A stretch of 64,000 nt of DNA from Pseudomonadota bacterium (GCA_029563075.1 JAKQTN010000064.1:1-64000); one strand, 5' to 3'; shown: positions 52,721 through 62,394, numbered from the stretch's first letter. Notes: a model not told the origin generated them from the sequence alone. Numbers and translations: made by a program.

Positions 52721-53332
52721 ATGATTTCAGGTAGCTTATTTATTATCACCGCCGCCTCTGGTGCAGGCAAAACCAGCCTAGTTGAGGCGTTGCTGGCTAA
52801 AGATGCGCGAATCAAGCGTTCTGTTTCACATACCACGCGGCGGCCGCGCAGCGGTGAAGAAAATGGCGTGCATTACCACTTTGTGAACGAAGCACAATTT
52901 TTAGAAATTCTATCTGCAGGTGGTTTTTTGGAAAGCGCCGATGTACATGGCGCTAAATATGGCACCTCGCAAAGCGGCGTGGATACTGCGTTGCAGGCAG
53001 GGTATGATGTGATATTGGAAATCGACTGGCAGGGTGCCGCGCAGGTGCGTGCCATTTATCCACAGGCGATCAGCATTTTTATTCTGCCGCCATCGGTAGA
53101 AACGCTGGCGGAAAGGCTGAATAATCGCGGCCAGGATAGCGCGGAAGTCATCGCCAAGCGCGTAGCAGCAGCGCGTGAAGAAATGCGTCATGTAGTGGAG
53201 TTTGACTATGTTACAATCAACGATAACTTCGAGGTAGCCTTGCAAGACCTAATGGCGATCACTCGTGCAAGCAGGCTTGAATCCCAATCACAGTTGCAGC
53301 GCTACGCTGCCCTCATTCAAAAGTTAACTTAA
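52721..53332 (+). CDS. gmk: Guanylate kinase
   Basis: Gmk phosphorylates GMP to GDP. The 203-residue protein has the P-loop [17 protein letters not shown] (about 9-25), [30 protein letters not shown] and [13 protein letters not shown]. It begins the gmk-rpoZ-spoT-recG cluster. Confidence 0.98.
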   Translation: MISGSLFIITAASGAGKTSLVEALLAKDARIKRSVSHTTRRPRSGEENGVHYHFVNEAQFLEILSAGGFLESADVHGAKYGTSQSGVDTALQAGYDVILEIDWQGAAQVRAIYPQAISIFILPPSVETLAERLNNRGQDSAEVIAKRVAAAREEMRHVVEFDYVTINDNFEVALQDLMAITRASRLESQSQLQRYAALIQKLT

Positions 53333-53343
53333 AGGAAATTATT

Positions 53344-53559
53344 ATGGCCCGTATTACCGTAGATGATTGTTTAGAAAAAATTCCTAACCGCTTTCAGTTG
53401 ACGCTGGTTGCGGCGTATCGCGCGCGCCAGCTGGCGAATGGCTCAGATCCGTTTGTGCATGGTGTAGGGCAAAAAGACAAGCCGACTGTACTTGCATTAC
53501 GTGAAATCGCCGCAGGTAAAGTGGGTTTGGAGATTTTAAACCAACGTACGCATTCTTAA
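53344..53559 (+). CDS. rpoZ: DNA-directed RNA polymerase omega subunit
   Basis: A 71-residue protein begins [19 protein letters not shown] and has [11 protein letters not shown] and [16 protein letters not shown], the omega family core that helps assemble RNA polymerase and bind ppGpp. It lies between gmk and spoT, as in other proteobacteria. Confidence 0.97.
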   Translation: MARITVDDCLEKIPNRFQLTLVAAYRARQLANGSDPFVHGVGQKDKPTVLALREIAAGKVGLEILNQRTHS

Positions 53560-53603
53560 GCTTCCAGCAAGCTTTGAGCATGTAAGTTTCAGCATTTAAA
53601 ATC

Positions 53604-55832
53604 ATGGCAAAAACCGCTCTTAAACCATCAGCGGAACCCTTCCAGTCTGCCGAGCCGCCTTTGCTGCCGGCAGATTCCGAAACCTCGCAGCTCACACTCT
53701 TACTCAAAGAATATTTTAGCCAGGCCGACATCGAGCAAGTGTGGGCGGCCTACCGCTATGCTGCTGCTGCGCACGAAGGCCAAACGCGTAAAACCGGCGA
53801 GCCTTATATTTCACACCCAGTTGCAGTAGCCTGTATTTTAGCCAAGCTGCATCTGGATTTGCCGACCTTGCTCGCCGCCTTGCTGCATGACGTGGTGGAA
53901 GATACTGGGGTCGCTGTCGCCGCCATCACCGAAAAATTCGGCAAGCAAGTGGGTGAACTGGTAGACGGCCTGACCAAGCTGGATAAAATCGAGTTTCAAA
54001 GCGCTACCGTGGCACAGGCCGAAAACTTCCGCAAAATGCTGTTGGCCATGAGCCAGGATGTGCGCGTGATTCTGGTGAAATTGGCTGACAGGCTGCATAA
54101 CATGCAGACGCTGGACGCGATGAAATCAGAAAAGCAGAAACGCATCGCGCGTGAAACGCTGGAGATTTATGCACCTATTGCCAATAGACTGGGCCTCAAT
54201 CCCGTTTACCAGGAACTTGAAGATTTAAGCTTTAAATATCTGTACCCCATGCGCTATCGTGTGATCTCCAAGGCGATAAAGGTGGCACGCGGCAATCGCA
54301 AAGAGGTGATCGGCAAGATACTGGAAGAGATCAAGCAGCGTCTGACGGATGCGCATATCGAAGCGGATGTCAAAGGTCGCGAGAAGCATCTGTACAGCGT
54401 GTACCGTAAAATGATGAACAAGGCCACGGCACTGGCGCAAGTGCATGATATATACGGGTTCAGGGTGGTGGTAAAAGATGCCGCCAGCTGTTATCTGGCG
54501 CTGGGCTGCCTGCATGCGCTATATAAACCAATACCCGGCAAATTCAAGGATTATATTGCGATTCCCAAAGCCAATGGCTATCAGTCGTTGCACACCACTT
54601 TATTTGGTCCATTTGGCACACCGATCGAAGTGCAGATCCGTTCTGAAGAAATGCATAAAATCGCTAATGCCGGCGTGGCCGCACACTGGAAGTATAAAAC
54701 CACCGATGCCAACCTCACGACTTTACAACAGCAAACCCATCAATGGCTGCAGCGTTTGCTGGAGATTCAAACCGAAAGCGATGACTCATACGAGTTTTTA
54801 GAGAATTTCAAAGTCGATCTGTTTCCGGACGAAGTATATGTATTTACGCCAAAAGGCAATATTTTGGCGCTTCCCAGAGGCTCTACCGCGGTGGATTTTG
54901 CCTATGCGGTACACACCGATGTGGGCAATAGCTGCGTGGCGGTTAAAATCAATAACGAACTCGCGCCGCTGCGTACCGAGATGCGCAATGGAGACAATGT
55001 AGAGATTATTACCGCTGCGCTGGCAAAACCCAACCCCGCCTGGCTCAACTATGTGGTGACTGGCAAGGCGCGCTCGCACATCCGGCATTATTTAAAAACG
55101 CTGCAGGCCACAGAATCCGCCCATTTGGGCGAGCGCATGCTGAATATGGCGTTAAGGGCTTTGCATGTGGATCCGAGCGCGGTGCCAGAAAAGCAATGGC
55201 ACAAAGTGATGCGCGATTATGGCGCTAAACATAAATCGGAGATTCTGACCGATATTGGGCTCGGCAAGCGCGTGAGCCTGATGGTGGCACATCAATTAAC
55301 GGCGGGCAATCCGGAATTGCACGGGTTTGAAAATTCAACACCAAAAACGCATAAGAAATTTGACAGCATCACCATTACCGGCTCGGAAGGCATGGCAGTA
55401 CAGTTTGCGCAATGTTGCCGACCCATTCCGGGTGACCCGATTTTAGGCTTTATCAACAAAGATAAAGGCCTCATTATCCACACGCATGATTGCCCCAACA
55501 TCCGCAAATTCAAGCTGGATCCTGACAGGTGGCTGGATGTGGAATGGGATGCCGACAATAAAAAACTGTTTAAAGTCAACGTGCGCATGGTAGTGGCCAA
55601 CGAGCGCGGCATGCTGGCCAAAATTGCTGCAGGCATCTCGGATGTCGGCTCGAATATTGATAATGTGAGCGTGGAAGAGCCGGATGGCAGCAAATATTCA
55701 AATGTGAATTTTACCGTGCAGGTGCGTAACCGCATCCATTTGGCCGAATTAATGCGCAATTTGCGCAAAATACCGGATGTGGTGAGGATTAACCGCGTCA
55801 AGGGAGTTCACAATGAAGAAAAAATACAATAA
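53604..55832 (+). CDS. spoT: Bifunctional (p)ppGpp synthetase/hydrolase
   Basis: This enzyme makes and degrades the alarmone (p)ppGpp. The 742-residue protein has the HD hydrolase domain with HDVVEDT intact (about 90-96). The RelA/SpoT synthetase domain has YGFRVVV and FKDYIAIPKANGYQSLHTTLFGP. It also has a TGS domain (VYVFTPKGNILALPRGSTAVDFAYAVHT), a zinc-type helical region (QCCRPIPGDPI) and a C-terminal ACT domain. Intact catalytic residues in both parts indicate a bifunctional Rel/SpoT rather than RelA. Confidence 0.97.
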   Translation: MAKTALKPSAEPFQSAEPPLLPADSETSQLTLLLKEYFSQADIEQVWAAYRYAAAAHEGQTRKTGEPYISHPVAVACILAKLHLDLPTLLAALLHDVVEDTGVAVAAITEKFGKQVGELVDGLTKLDKIEFQSATVAQAENFRKMLLAMSQDVRVILVKLADRLHNMQTLDAMKSEKQKRIARETLEIYAPIANRLGLNPVYQELEDLSFKYLYPMRYRVISKAIKVARGNRKEVIGKILEEIKQRLTDAHIEADVKGREKHLYSVYRKMMNKATALAQVHDIYGFRVVVKDAASCYLALGCLHALYKPIPGKFKDYIAIPKANGYQSLHTTLFGPFGTPIEVQIRSEEMHKIANAGVAAHWKYKTTDANLTTLQQQTHQWLQRLLEIQTESDDSYEFLENFKVDLFPDEVYVFTPKGNILALPRGSTAVDFAYAVHTDVGNSCVAVKINNELAPLRTEMRNGDNVEIITAALAKPNPAWLNYVVTGKARSHIRHYLKTLQATESAHLGERMLNMALRALHVDPSAVPEKQWHKVMRDYGAKHKSEILTDIGLGKRVSLMVAHQLTAGNPELHGFENSTPKTHKKFDSITITGSEGMAVQFAQCCRPIPGDPILGFINKDKGLIIHTHDCPNIRKFKLDPDRWLDVEWDADNKKLFKVNVRMVVANERGMLAKIAAGISDVGSNIDNVSVEEPDGSKYSNVNFTVQVRNRIHLAELMRNLRKIPDVVRINRVKGVHNEEKIQ

Positions 55833-55895
55833 CGGGCTGTGTTGAAATGCGCTTTGCACGTTGTTTCACTTAATCCCATATCCTAAAGGCTGCAT

Positions 55896-57935
55896 CTGAG
55901 TAATCTTGCCGATTTTAAGGTTTTTAGCAAACCGTTAATTGCGAGTCTTGGCAAACTCGGCATCTCGACTATTCAGGGCTTGTTACTGCATTTACCGCTG
56001 CGTTATATTGATGAAACGCGCATTACGCAAATACGTGATTTGCGGTTGGGTGATTCGGCGCAGGTTGAGGGTGAAATTGTGCATGCCGAAGTCACTTATA
56101 AGCCGCGCAAAGCCTTGGTTGCAAGGTTGGAAGATGCCAGTGGACAGCTGACGTTACGCTTTTTGCATTTTTACCCCAGCCAAATTGCTGCGCTAAAAGT
56201 GGGTAACAAATTATGCGTATATGGCGAAGTGCGTCACGGCTTTTTTGGTTACGAGATGGTGCATCCGCAATGCAAACATGTGGGCGAAAAAACACAGGTT
56301 GCTGAAACGCTCACCCCGGTTTACCCCACTACAGCAGGGCTTACGCAGCCGAATATCCGTAAGGCGATTCGGATTGCACTCAATCTGGATGCGCTGGGTG
56401 AAACCTTGCCGGCCGGCGTGTACAGACAGTTAAATCTTCCCAGCTTTGCAGCAAGTATTCACTCACTGCACAATCCGCCGCCCGAGGCCAATTTAGGCGC
56501 ACTAGAAAATCGCAGTACTTCGGAATGGCGCAGGCTGGCGTTTGACGAGCTATTAGCGCAACAGCTTTCCATGCGCAAACATTACGCAAAACGGCGTAGT
56601 TTAGACGCGCCGTCTATCTCGGCCTCGCAAATTTTGGTGCCGCAGTTATTAAAAAATCTGGCGTTCGCTTTAACCCAGTCTCAGCAAAAAGTAGTGGCGG
56701 AAATCAGCCATGATTTAACGCAGCCGCACCCCATGCAGCGTCTGTTGCAGGGCGATGTGGGTAGCGGTAAAACCGTTGTCGCTTGCATGGCTGCGTTGCA
56801 GGCGATTGAGCACGGCTGGCAAGTTGCGCTGATGGCGCCGACTGAAATTCTGGCGGAGCAGCATTACAAGAAATTTGAAACATGGCTTATGCCGCTTAGA
56901 CTGAATATCGCGTGGCTCACAGGAAGCCAAAGTAAAAAAGAACGTGAGCAAGCACTTGCTGACATCTCCACAGGCCGCGCCCAGCTTGCCGTGGGTACGC
57001 ATGCGTTGTTTCAGGACGCCGTGCAATTTAATAAATTAGGCTTAGCGATCATTGATGAACAGCACCGCTTTGGGGTGCAGCAGCGTTTGGCCTTACGTAA
57101 AAAAGGTGAGCCAGAACCGCATCAGCTCATGATGTCCGCCACGCCGATACCACGTACGCTTTCCATGAGTTATTTTGCTGATCTGGATGTTTCGGTGATA
57201 GACGAGCTGCCGCCAGGCCGTACGCCGATTGTGACAAAATTGGTATCAGATCAGCGGCGCGATGAGGTTCTGCAGCGCGTGCGCGAGGCCTGCATGGCAG
57301 GCAGCCAGGCCTATTGGGTGTGCCCGCTCATTGAAGAATCTGAAGCCTTGCAGTTACAAACTGCCAATGATACGTTCGTATACATGCAAACTACCTTTCC
57401 CGAACTCAATATCGGCCTGGTGCATGGCCGAATGAAGCCGGTCGAAAAACAGGCAGTCATGGCGCAATTCAGCGCAGGCAGCATACAATTATTAGTTGCC
57501 ACTACGGTGATAGAAGTCGGCGTGGATGTGCCCAATGCCAGTTTGATGGTGATCGAGCATGCAGAACGCTCCGGCTTGAGTCAGCTGCATCAGCTGCGCG
57601 GTCGCGTAGGGCGTGGCGTGGCCAAAAGCACTTGTATCCTGTTGTATCAGAACAAACTTAGTGAAACCGCGCGTGCACGATTGAAGGTGATCTATGAGAG
57701 CAACGACGGTTTTGCGATTGCGCAGGCGGACTTGCATTTGCGCGGCCCGGGCGAGTTTTTGGGTACGCGCCAAAGCGGCGTTCCCATGCTCAAAATCGCG
57801 GATTTGGAACGCGATGCCGATTTGCTGGAGGCGGCGAAAAACATGGCGGATAAGCTCATAAAAGAATATCCAGTAGCGGTTGAGCAGCATCTGGAACGGT
57901 GGTTGAGCCACGCAGGGGAATTGGTGAAAGTTTAA
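55896..57935 (+). CDS. recG: ATP-dependent DNA helicase RecG (probable CTG start)
   Basis: RecG remodels stalled forks and Holliday junctions. From a CTG at 55896 the frame encodes 679 residues starting SNLADFKVFSKPLIASLGKL, which matches the N-terminal wedge region. Helicase motifs are GDVGSGKTV (Walker A), IIDEQHRFG (Walker B), SATPIPRT and QLRGRVGRG. No ATG, GTG or TTG precedes the wedge in frame; the next standard start (TTG 55980) would delete 28 residues. AAAGG lies 6 nt before the CTG, so a CTG start is the best fit. It follows spoT by 63 bp. Confidence 0.93.
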   Translation: MSNLADFKVFSKPLIASLGKLGISTIQGLLLHLPLRYIDETRITQIRDLRLGDSAQVEGEIVHAEVTYKPRKALVARLEDASGQLTLRFLHFYPSQIAALKVGNKLCVYGEVRHGFFGYEMVHPQCKHVGEKTQVAETLTPVYPTTAGLTQPNIRKAIRIALNLDALGETLPAGVYRQLNLPSFAASIHSLHNPPPEANLGALENRSTSEWRRLAFDELLAQQLSMRKHYAKRRSLDAPSISASQILVPQLLKNLAFALTQSQQKVVAEISHDLTQPHPMQRLLQGDVGSGKTVVACMAALQAIEHGWQVALMAPTEILAEQHYKKFETWLMPLRLNIAWLTGSQSKKEREQALADISTGRAQLAVGTHALFQDAVQFNKLGLAIIDEQHRFGVQQRLALRKKGEPEPHQLMMSATPIPRTLSMSYFADLDVSVIDELPPGRTPIVTKLVSDQRRDEVLQRVREACMAGSQAYWVCPLIEESEALQLQTANDTFVYMQTTFPELNIGLVHGRMKPVEKQAVMAQFSAGSIQLLVATTVIEVGVDVPNASLMVIEHAERSGLSQLHQLRGRVGRGVAKSTCILLYQNKLSETARARLKVIYESNDGFAIAQADLHLRGPGEFLGTRQSGVPMLKIADLERDADLLEAAKNMADKLIKEYPVAVEQHLERWLSHAGELVKV

Positions 57936-57938
57936 TCA

Positions 57939-58484
57939 ATGAAAATTCATATGCATCAGCATAACAAAAAGTCAGGATGGCTTGGCAGGCCGTTATGGAG
58001 CGGCAATTTTCGGCCATGGCTGATTGATAACAGTTCGCTGACCGCGTGCTTAAAAGCACGCTACCGCGAATTTGCTGTGCAGCCAATGCTGCAAAAGAAT
58101 GCTAAGGCATTGGCAGATGAAACCACCGTACTTGGCCTGAAAGCCTGTCAGCATGCACTGATACGTGAAGTATTATTGTTTGGCAACGGCCAGCCAGTGG
58201 TGTTTGCGCATAGCGTGTTGCCAAGAGCGTCCTTAAGAGGCGCATGGAATGGACTTGGCCGGTTAGGTAATAAACCGCTCGGTGCAACTTTGTTTGCTAA
58301 CCCAAGAGTAAAGCGTACGCCGTTGGAATATAAAAAACTGTCACGCCACCATCCAATATCCATGCGGGTTGCAGAGCACATGTCTGTAGCACCAAAAGTG
58401 TTGTGGGCGCGTCGCTCAATTTTCAGTTTAAATTGCGCTAGAATTCTCGTTACTGAAGTTTTTTTAGAACAATTATTAAAATGA
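57939..58484 (+). CDS. ubiC: Chorismate--pyruvate lyase
   Basis: UbiC cleaves chorismate to 4-hydroxybenzoate, the first step of ubiquinone synthesis. The 181-residue protein has RPLWSGNFRPWLIDNSSLT, VFAHSVLPRASLRG, GATLFANP and a C-terminal WARRSIFSLNCARILVTEVFL, typical of betaproteobacterial UbiC. Repeat copy 4 falls in codons 139-147 (I-S-M-R-V-A-E). It overlaps ubiA by 4 bp (ATGA). Confidence 0.9.
   Translation: MKIHMHQHNKKSGWLGRPLWSGNFRPWLIDNSSLTACLKARYREFAVQPMLQKNAKALADETTVLGLKACQHALIREVLLFGNGQPVVFAHSVLPRASLRGAWNGLGRLGNKPLGATLFANPRVKRTPLEYKKLSRHHPISMRVAEHMSVAPKVLWARRSIFSLNCARILVTEVFLEQLLK
58355..58379 (-). repeat. GCATGGATATTG repeat, copy 4 (inside ubiC)
   Basis: The minus strand of these 25 bp is identical to 27605-27629 in copy 1, with the core at 58355-58366. 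The right half of the element (AGGGCA side) is absent. UbiC reads the plus strand as I-S-M-R-V-A-E, the same frame as in hemW. Confidence 0.85.
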
Positions 58485-59356
58485 ATTTTGAAAACATAAG
58501 TAAAAAACTAGACGCTTACGAGCGTTTAATGCGGCTGGATAAACCCATCGGCATTTTGTTGTTGTTGTGGCCTACGCTATGGGCATTGTGGTTGGCTTCG
58601 CGCGGCATTCCGGATTGGATTGTCTTGCTGATTTTTGTCACAGGCGCGGTACTGATGCGCAGCGCGGGCTGCGTGATGAACGACATTGCTGATCGCAAAT
58701 ATGATGGTCTGGTGGAGCGCACCAAAAATCGGCCATTAGCAACAAATGAAGTCAGCGCAAAAGAGGCGTATTTATTGGCTTCTGGCTTATGTCTGGTGGC
58801 GTTCGGATTAGTGCTGCTGTTTAATAAAACCACGATTATGTTGTCGTTCGTGGCCTTGTTTCTGGCTGCCACATACCCGTTTACCAAACGCTTTCTGGCG
58901 ATCCCGCAGGCTTATTTGGGCGTGGCATTCGGCTTTGGTATTCCCATGGCATTTGCCGCTGTGAATGATTATATTCCACCATTAGCATGGGTGTTACTGG
59001 TCGCTAATGTTTTCTGGGCGATAGCTTATGACACGGAATATGCGATGGTGGATCGGGACGATGATTTAAAGATCGGCATTAACTCTTCCGCCATATTTTT
59101 TGGCAAATACGACGTGATTGCGGTGATGGCTTGTTATGCCGTCATGCTGGGCTTGCTAGTCTATGTGGGCAAGTTTATGGGCTATGGAAAGTTTTATTTC
59201 ATCGGCCTGGGAGCCGCTCTGGTATTGGCCTGCAGGCAATACATTTTGATAAGAAACCGTAACAAAACCAATTGTTTTAAAGCATTTTTACACAACAACT
59301 GGATTGGCTTGGTGATATTTATCGGCCTAGCGATAGAATATTACATTATCCGCTGA
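58481..59356 (+). CDS. ubiA: 4-hydroxybenzoate octaprenyltransferase
   Basis: UbiA attaches the polyprenyl tail to 4-hydroxybenzoate in the inner membrane. The 291-residue protein has about eight membrane helices. The two Asp-rich motifs are NDIADRKYDG (about 66-75) and DTEYAMVDRDDD (about 185-196), which bind the prenyl diphosphate through magnesium. It is coupled to ubiC and ends 6 bp from convergent fimV. Confidence 0.97.
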   Translation: MNFENISKKLDAYERLMRLDKPIGILLLLWPTLWALWLASRGIPDWIVLLIFVTGAVLMRSAGCVMNDIADRKYDGLVERTKNRPLATNEVSAKEAYLLASGLCLVAFGLVLLFNKTTIMLSFVALFLAATYPFTKRFLAIPQAYLGVAFGFGIPMAFAAVNDYIPPLAWVLLVANVFWAIAYDTEYAMVDRDDDLKIGINSSAIFFGKYDVIAVMACYAVMLGLLVYVGKFMGYGKFYFIGLGAALVLACRQYILIRNRNKTNCFKAFLHNNWIGLVIFIGLAIEYYIIR

Positions 59357-59362
59357 ATCCTT

Positions 59363-61222
59363 TTATTTGTACTCAACCAGATTAAATTCAAATCTTTCCA
59401 AAGGTGTTGAGGTGTCTTCCGGCACCGAATTGTCCAGCGCATTAAGCTCTGGCAACTCGTCCATTTGTTTGAGTTTCTCTTCTCTTTTGGCTGCAAGGCG
59501 CGCTTCCTTAAGTGCTTTCATTGCCAGTTTCTTCTCATCTATTTGAATCACTTCAGCAGTTTTTAACTCTTCCTGTGCCACGCTTCTTAATAAGAGGAGT
59601 TCTTCAATCACGTTTTTATGAAAGCCCACGCGCACTTCCAGGCGGCTGTTGTAAATCAGATCATCCAGGTAGGTCAGTGCGGCAGGCTTGCCCCAAAACT
59701 GTTGCAGTCCCGCCATGATACGTGTGTATGATTCCAGACTGCTGTTTGATTCATCCTCGTTTCTGGAAAAATCGGCAATCTTGATATTAAAGTGTTCCTT
59801 GCATTCAAGCGCGGTTTGTTCGTACAGCGCCTGCAGATTCTCTTTGGCAAGCAAGTCGAGCAGGTACATCCAGATGGTGACCGACTGTTTCGGAAAATCC
59901 AGCAAATGATTTTGCAACAGCTGAATTGCCAGGCTGGTGCGGCCGTGAGACAAAAATACATCGGCATGGTCCAGCACATTGTTTTCGGAGTTAAATTCCT
60001 CAACCGTAAACGACACTGCGGGTTCTTTTGTATCTTCAGAAGCATCCGCAATTTCCGCTGATTTTTCAGCGGTGTTCTTTAGTTCTTGACGGGTTTCGAG
60101 TTCAAAAAAATCATCGTTTGTATCAAATTCTTCCAAACTGCCAAAATTAGTGGTTGCTTTACTGTTGTTTACCCATGCGAGTTGGGCATTTTCAAGCTGC
60201 TGAATTTGACGGCGCCTGCGCCACTTATCCGCGATGTTAACGCCGGCCATCAGCAGCCCGCCACCTAATATATATCCGATAAAATCCAACTTATTATTCA
60301 ACGCGTTAGCTTCATTTAATTGCTGTGTTATAAGCTGATTTTCGCTTTTAAGCTTAAGATTGGCCTGTGCTAACGTGTCGACTTGCTGTTTAAGATGTGC
60401 CAGACGATTGCTCATCACAGTGATTTCGTCTTGGATTTCAACCTCGGCCGCAAGCGCTTGCGGCGCTGTGTCCGGCGTGAAATGCAATTCTCTGTCCAGG
60501 CGCAGCTGGGCGCTGTTCAAGTTAATATTTGAAGCATCGCCGCCAGAAATGCTCAAGCGCGGTTTATTTTCTTTTGAAGTATAATTTTCTGCGCTGGCTG
60601 CGATTGTTTCTGTGGGTTTTTCAACTTGATAGCCGGCGGTCAGTACAATGTTTTTATTAGGGCTTTTGCTATTTTTCTGCCTTTTCCCGGTAGTTTTTTT
60701 TGAAGAGCTTACGGGCGCGTTTACAGTTTGTTTCTGTGCGGCAGTTCCGGCTGTGCTATTGGCTTTTGAGCCGGCTTTGTCCTCAGTGATCACAGCAGCT
60801 TCAGCAGACGGATTTTCAACTTCGGCAGTCAACAGCGGATCCAGCAGCAGCACATAATCACGACGCATGCTGGCGTCACATTCCGCGATTACAGATAAAT
60901 TAACAATCGGTTCATTGATGACCTGGCTGGTGGTGACTGTCAAAATCGCGACATCATCGACAGCTTTAGATAACTTGAAATCTACGTTGGCAAGCTGGTT
61001 TTCTGCGCTGTAATCGTTGATTCCCCTAAAACAAGCCTCATTCTTCAGCTCACCGGCGCCTTGTATTTTGATGCTCGCGCGCAGAGGCTGCCCAAGGTGT
61101 GATTTAACCTCGATATTGCCCAAACCTAGCGCCAGCGCTTGGTTTTGAGTGCCAACTGCCAGTATGGTCAAAGCGGTAATCACCGCCTGTTTAAGTGTAT
61201 AATTGCTTCGCATATTGCTCAC
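59363..61222 (-). CDS. fimV: FimV-type pilus assembly/polar protein
   Basis: A 619-residue inner-membrane protein related to FimV, which supports type IV pili and polar organisation. It has an N-terminal signal and GLGNIEVKSHLGQPLRA, the FimV N-terminal domain. A coiled coil follows at about 245-300 (NRLAHLKQQVDTLAQANLKL), and a membrane helix with FIGYILGGGLLMAGVNIA. The cytoplasmic tail has TPR-like repeats (LAIQLLQNHLLDFPKQSVTIWMYLLDLLAKENL). A LysM motif is not obvious. A smaller relative is at 45552-46871. Confidence 0.85.
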   Translation of the reverse strand: MSNMRSNYTLKQAVITALTILAVGTQNQALALGLGNIEVKSHLGQPLRASIKIQGAGELKNEACFRGINDYSAENQLANVDFKLSKAVDDVAILTVTTSQVINEPIVNLSVIAECDASMRRDYVLLLDPLLTAEVENPSAEAAVITEDKAGSKANSTAGTAAQKQTVNAPVSSSKKTTGKRQKNSKSPNKNIVLTAGYQVEKPTETIAASAENYTSKENKPRLSISGGDASNINLNSAQLRLDRELHFTPDTAPQALAAEVEIQDEITVMSNRLAHLKQQVDTLAQANLKLKSENQLITQQLNEANALNNKLDFIGYILGGGLLMAGVNIADKWRRRRQIQQLENAQLAWVNNSKATTNFGSLEEFDTNDDFFELETRQELKNTAEKSAEIADASEDTKEPAVSFTVEEFNSENNVLDHADVFLSHGRTSLAIQLLQNHLLDFPKQSVTIWMYLLDLLAKENLQALYEQTALECKEHFNIKIADFSRNEDESNSSLESYTRIMAGLQQFWGKPAALTYLDDLIYNSRLEVRVGFHKNVIEELLLLRSVAQEELKTAEVIQIDEKKLAMKALKEARLAAKREEKLKQMDELPELNALDNSVPEDTSTPLERFEFNLVEYK

Positions 61223-61478
61223 CTGTTTATTTTAAGTACGGCTTTCGATGTTTTATTCTTCGCCTTGGTCTTGCATTGGTAATAAGCAATCGGTGTGCCA
61301 ACTAAATAATCTATCGGCACGTGCACTGAAATCTTAAGCAGATTCAAAGAAAACAGTGTTATAAAGTAAATACATTAAAAATCAACAAATAATCTCTGCT
61401 TGGCAATTGACAAGCCTTCATTCGAGGGCATATAATCCGCCCTCTTGATTTTATAAGCAATGTATTGGTAGTTAGACT

Positions 61479-61922
61479 ATGAATATTTTCTCTGGAAAAA
61501 CTTTTTCTGCTAAATCGCACGAAGTGCAACGCGACTGGTTCGTGATTGACGCAACTGATTTGGTGTTGGGTCGCTTGGCAAGTGCAGTAGCGCACCGTTT
61601 ACGTGGTAAACATAAAACCATTTACACGCCTCACGTGGATGCCGGAGATTATATTGTAGTAATTAATGCCGACAAAATTAAAGTGACTGGCGCAAAAGCG
61701 ACCGATAAAGAATATCATCGTCACTCTGGCTATCCAGGTGGTATCAGCACGACGACATTCTCTAAAATGCAGGATCGCTTCCCAGGCCGCGCGTTAGAGA
61801 AAGCAGTAAAAGGCATGTTGCCAAAAGGCCCGCTGGGTTACGCAATGATTAAAAAAATGAAAGTTTATGCTGGCGACAAGCATGAACATGCTGCACAACA
61901 ACCAAAAGCATTGACTATTTAA
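61479..61922 (+). CDS. rplM: 50S ribosomal protein L13
   Basis: The 147-residue protein has [53 protein letters not shown] and [14 protein letters not shown], the L13 pattern. It begins the rplM-rpsI pair. The 256 bp upstream (61223-61478) is the divergent promoter region with fimV; I see no other feature there. Confidence 0.98.
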   Translation: MNIFSGKTFSAKSHEVQRDWFVIDATDLVLGRLASAVAHRLRGKHKTIYTPHVDAGDYIVVINADKIKVTGAKATDKEYHRHSGYPGGISTTTFSKMQDRFPGRALEKAVKGMLPKGPLGYAMIKKMKVYAGDKHEHAAQQPKALTI

Positions 61923-61934
61923 GGTTATATACAA

Positions 61935-62327
61935 ATGATTGGCAAATACAATTATGGTACAGGCCGCCGCAAAAGTTCAGTAGCGCGCGTGTTTTTAAAA
62001 TCTGGCAAAGGCAATATCATTGTGAATGACAAGCCTGCCGACGAATACTTCTCACGTGTGACCTCACGTATGATTTTGCGTCAACCGTTGGAGCTTACCA
62101 ACAACACAGCCAGCTTCGACATCATGGTAAACGTGGTGGGTGGCGGCGAATCTGGCCAGGCTGGCGCAGTGCGTCACGGCATTACACGTGCTTTGATCGA
62201 TTACGATGCAGCGTTGAAAAGCGCATTGTCACATGCAGGTTTCGTAACGCGTGATGCGCGTGAAGTTGAGCGTAAAAAAGTGGGCTTACGCAAAGCACGT
62301 CGCCGTAAACAATTCTCTAAACGCTAA
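61935..62327 (+). CDS. rpsI: 30S ribosomal protein S9
   Basis: The 130-residue protein has [32 protein letters not shown] and ends in [17 protein letters not shown], the basic S9 tail that reaches the P-site. It follows rplM by 12 bp and is followed by a terminator. Confidence 0.98.
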   Translation: MIGKYNYGTGRRKSSVARVFLKSGKGNIIVNDKPADEYFSRVTSRMILRQPLELTNNTASFDIMVNVVGGGESGQAGAVRHGITRALIDYDAALKSALSHAGFVTRDAREVERKKVGLRKARRRKQFSKR

Positions 62328-62345
62328 TTTAAAGCGTCTAGTATT

Positions 62346-62373
62346 AAAAAAGGTCGCGATTGCGGCCTTTTTT
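62346..62373 (+). terminator. Terminator of rplM-rpsI
   Basis: AGGTCGC pairs with GCGGCCT (one G-T pair) across a short loop and is followed by six T. It lies 19 bp after the rpsI stop. Confidence 0.85.
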
Positions 62374-62394
62374 ATTTAATGCATTAACTTTGTT

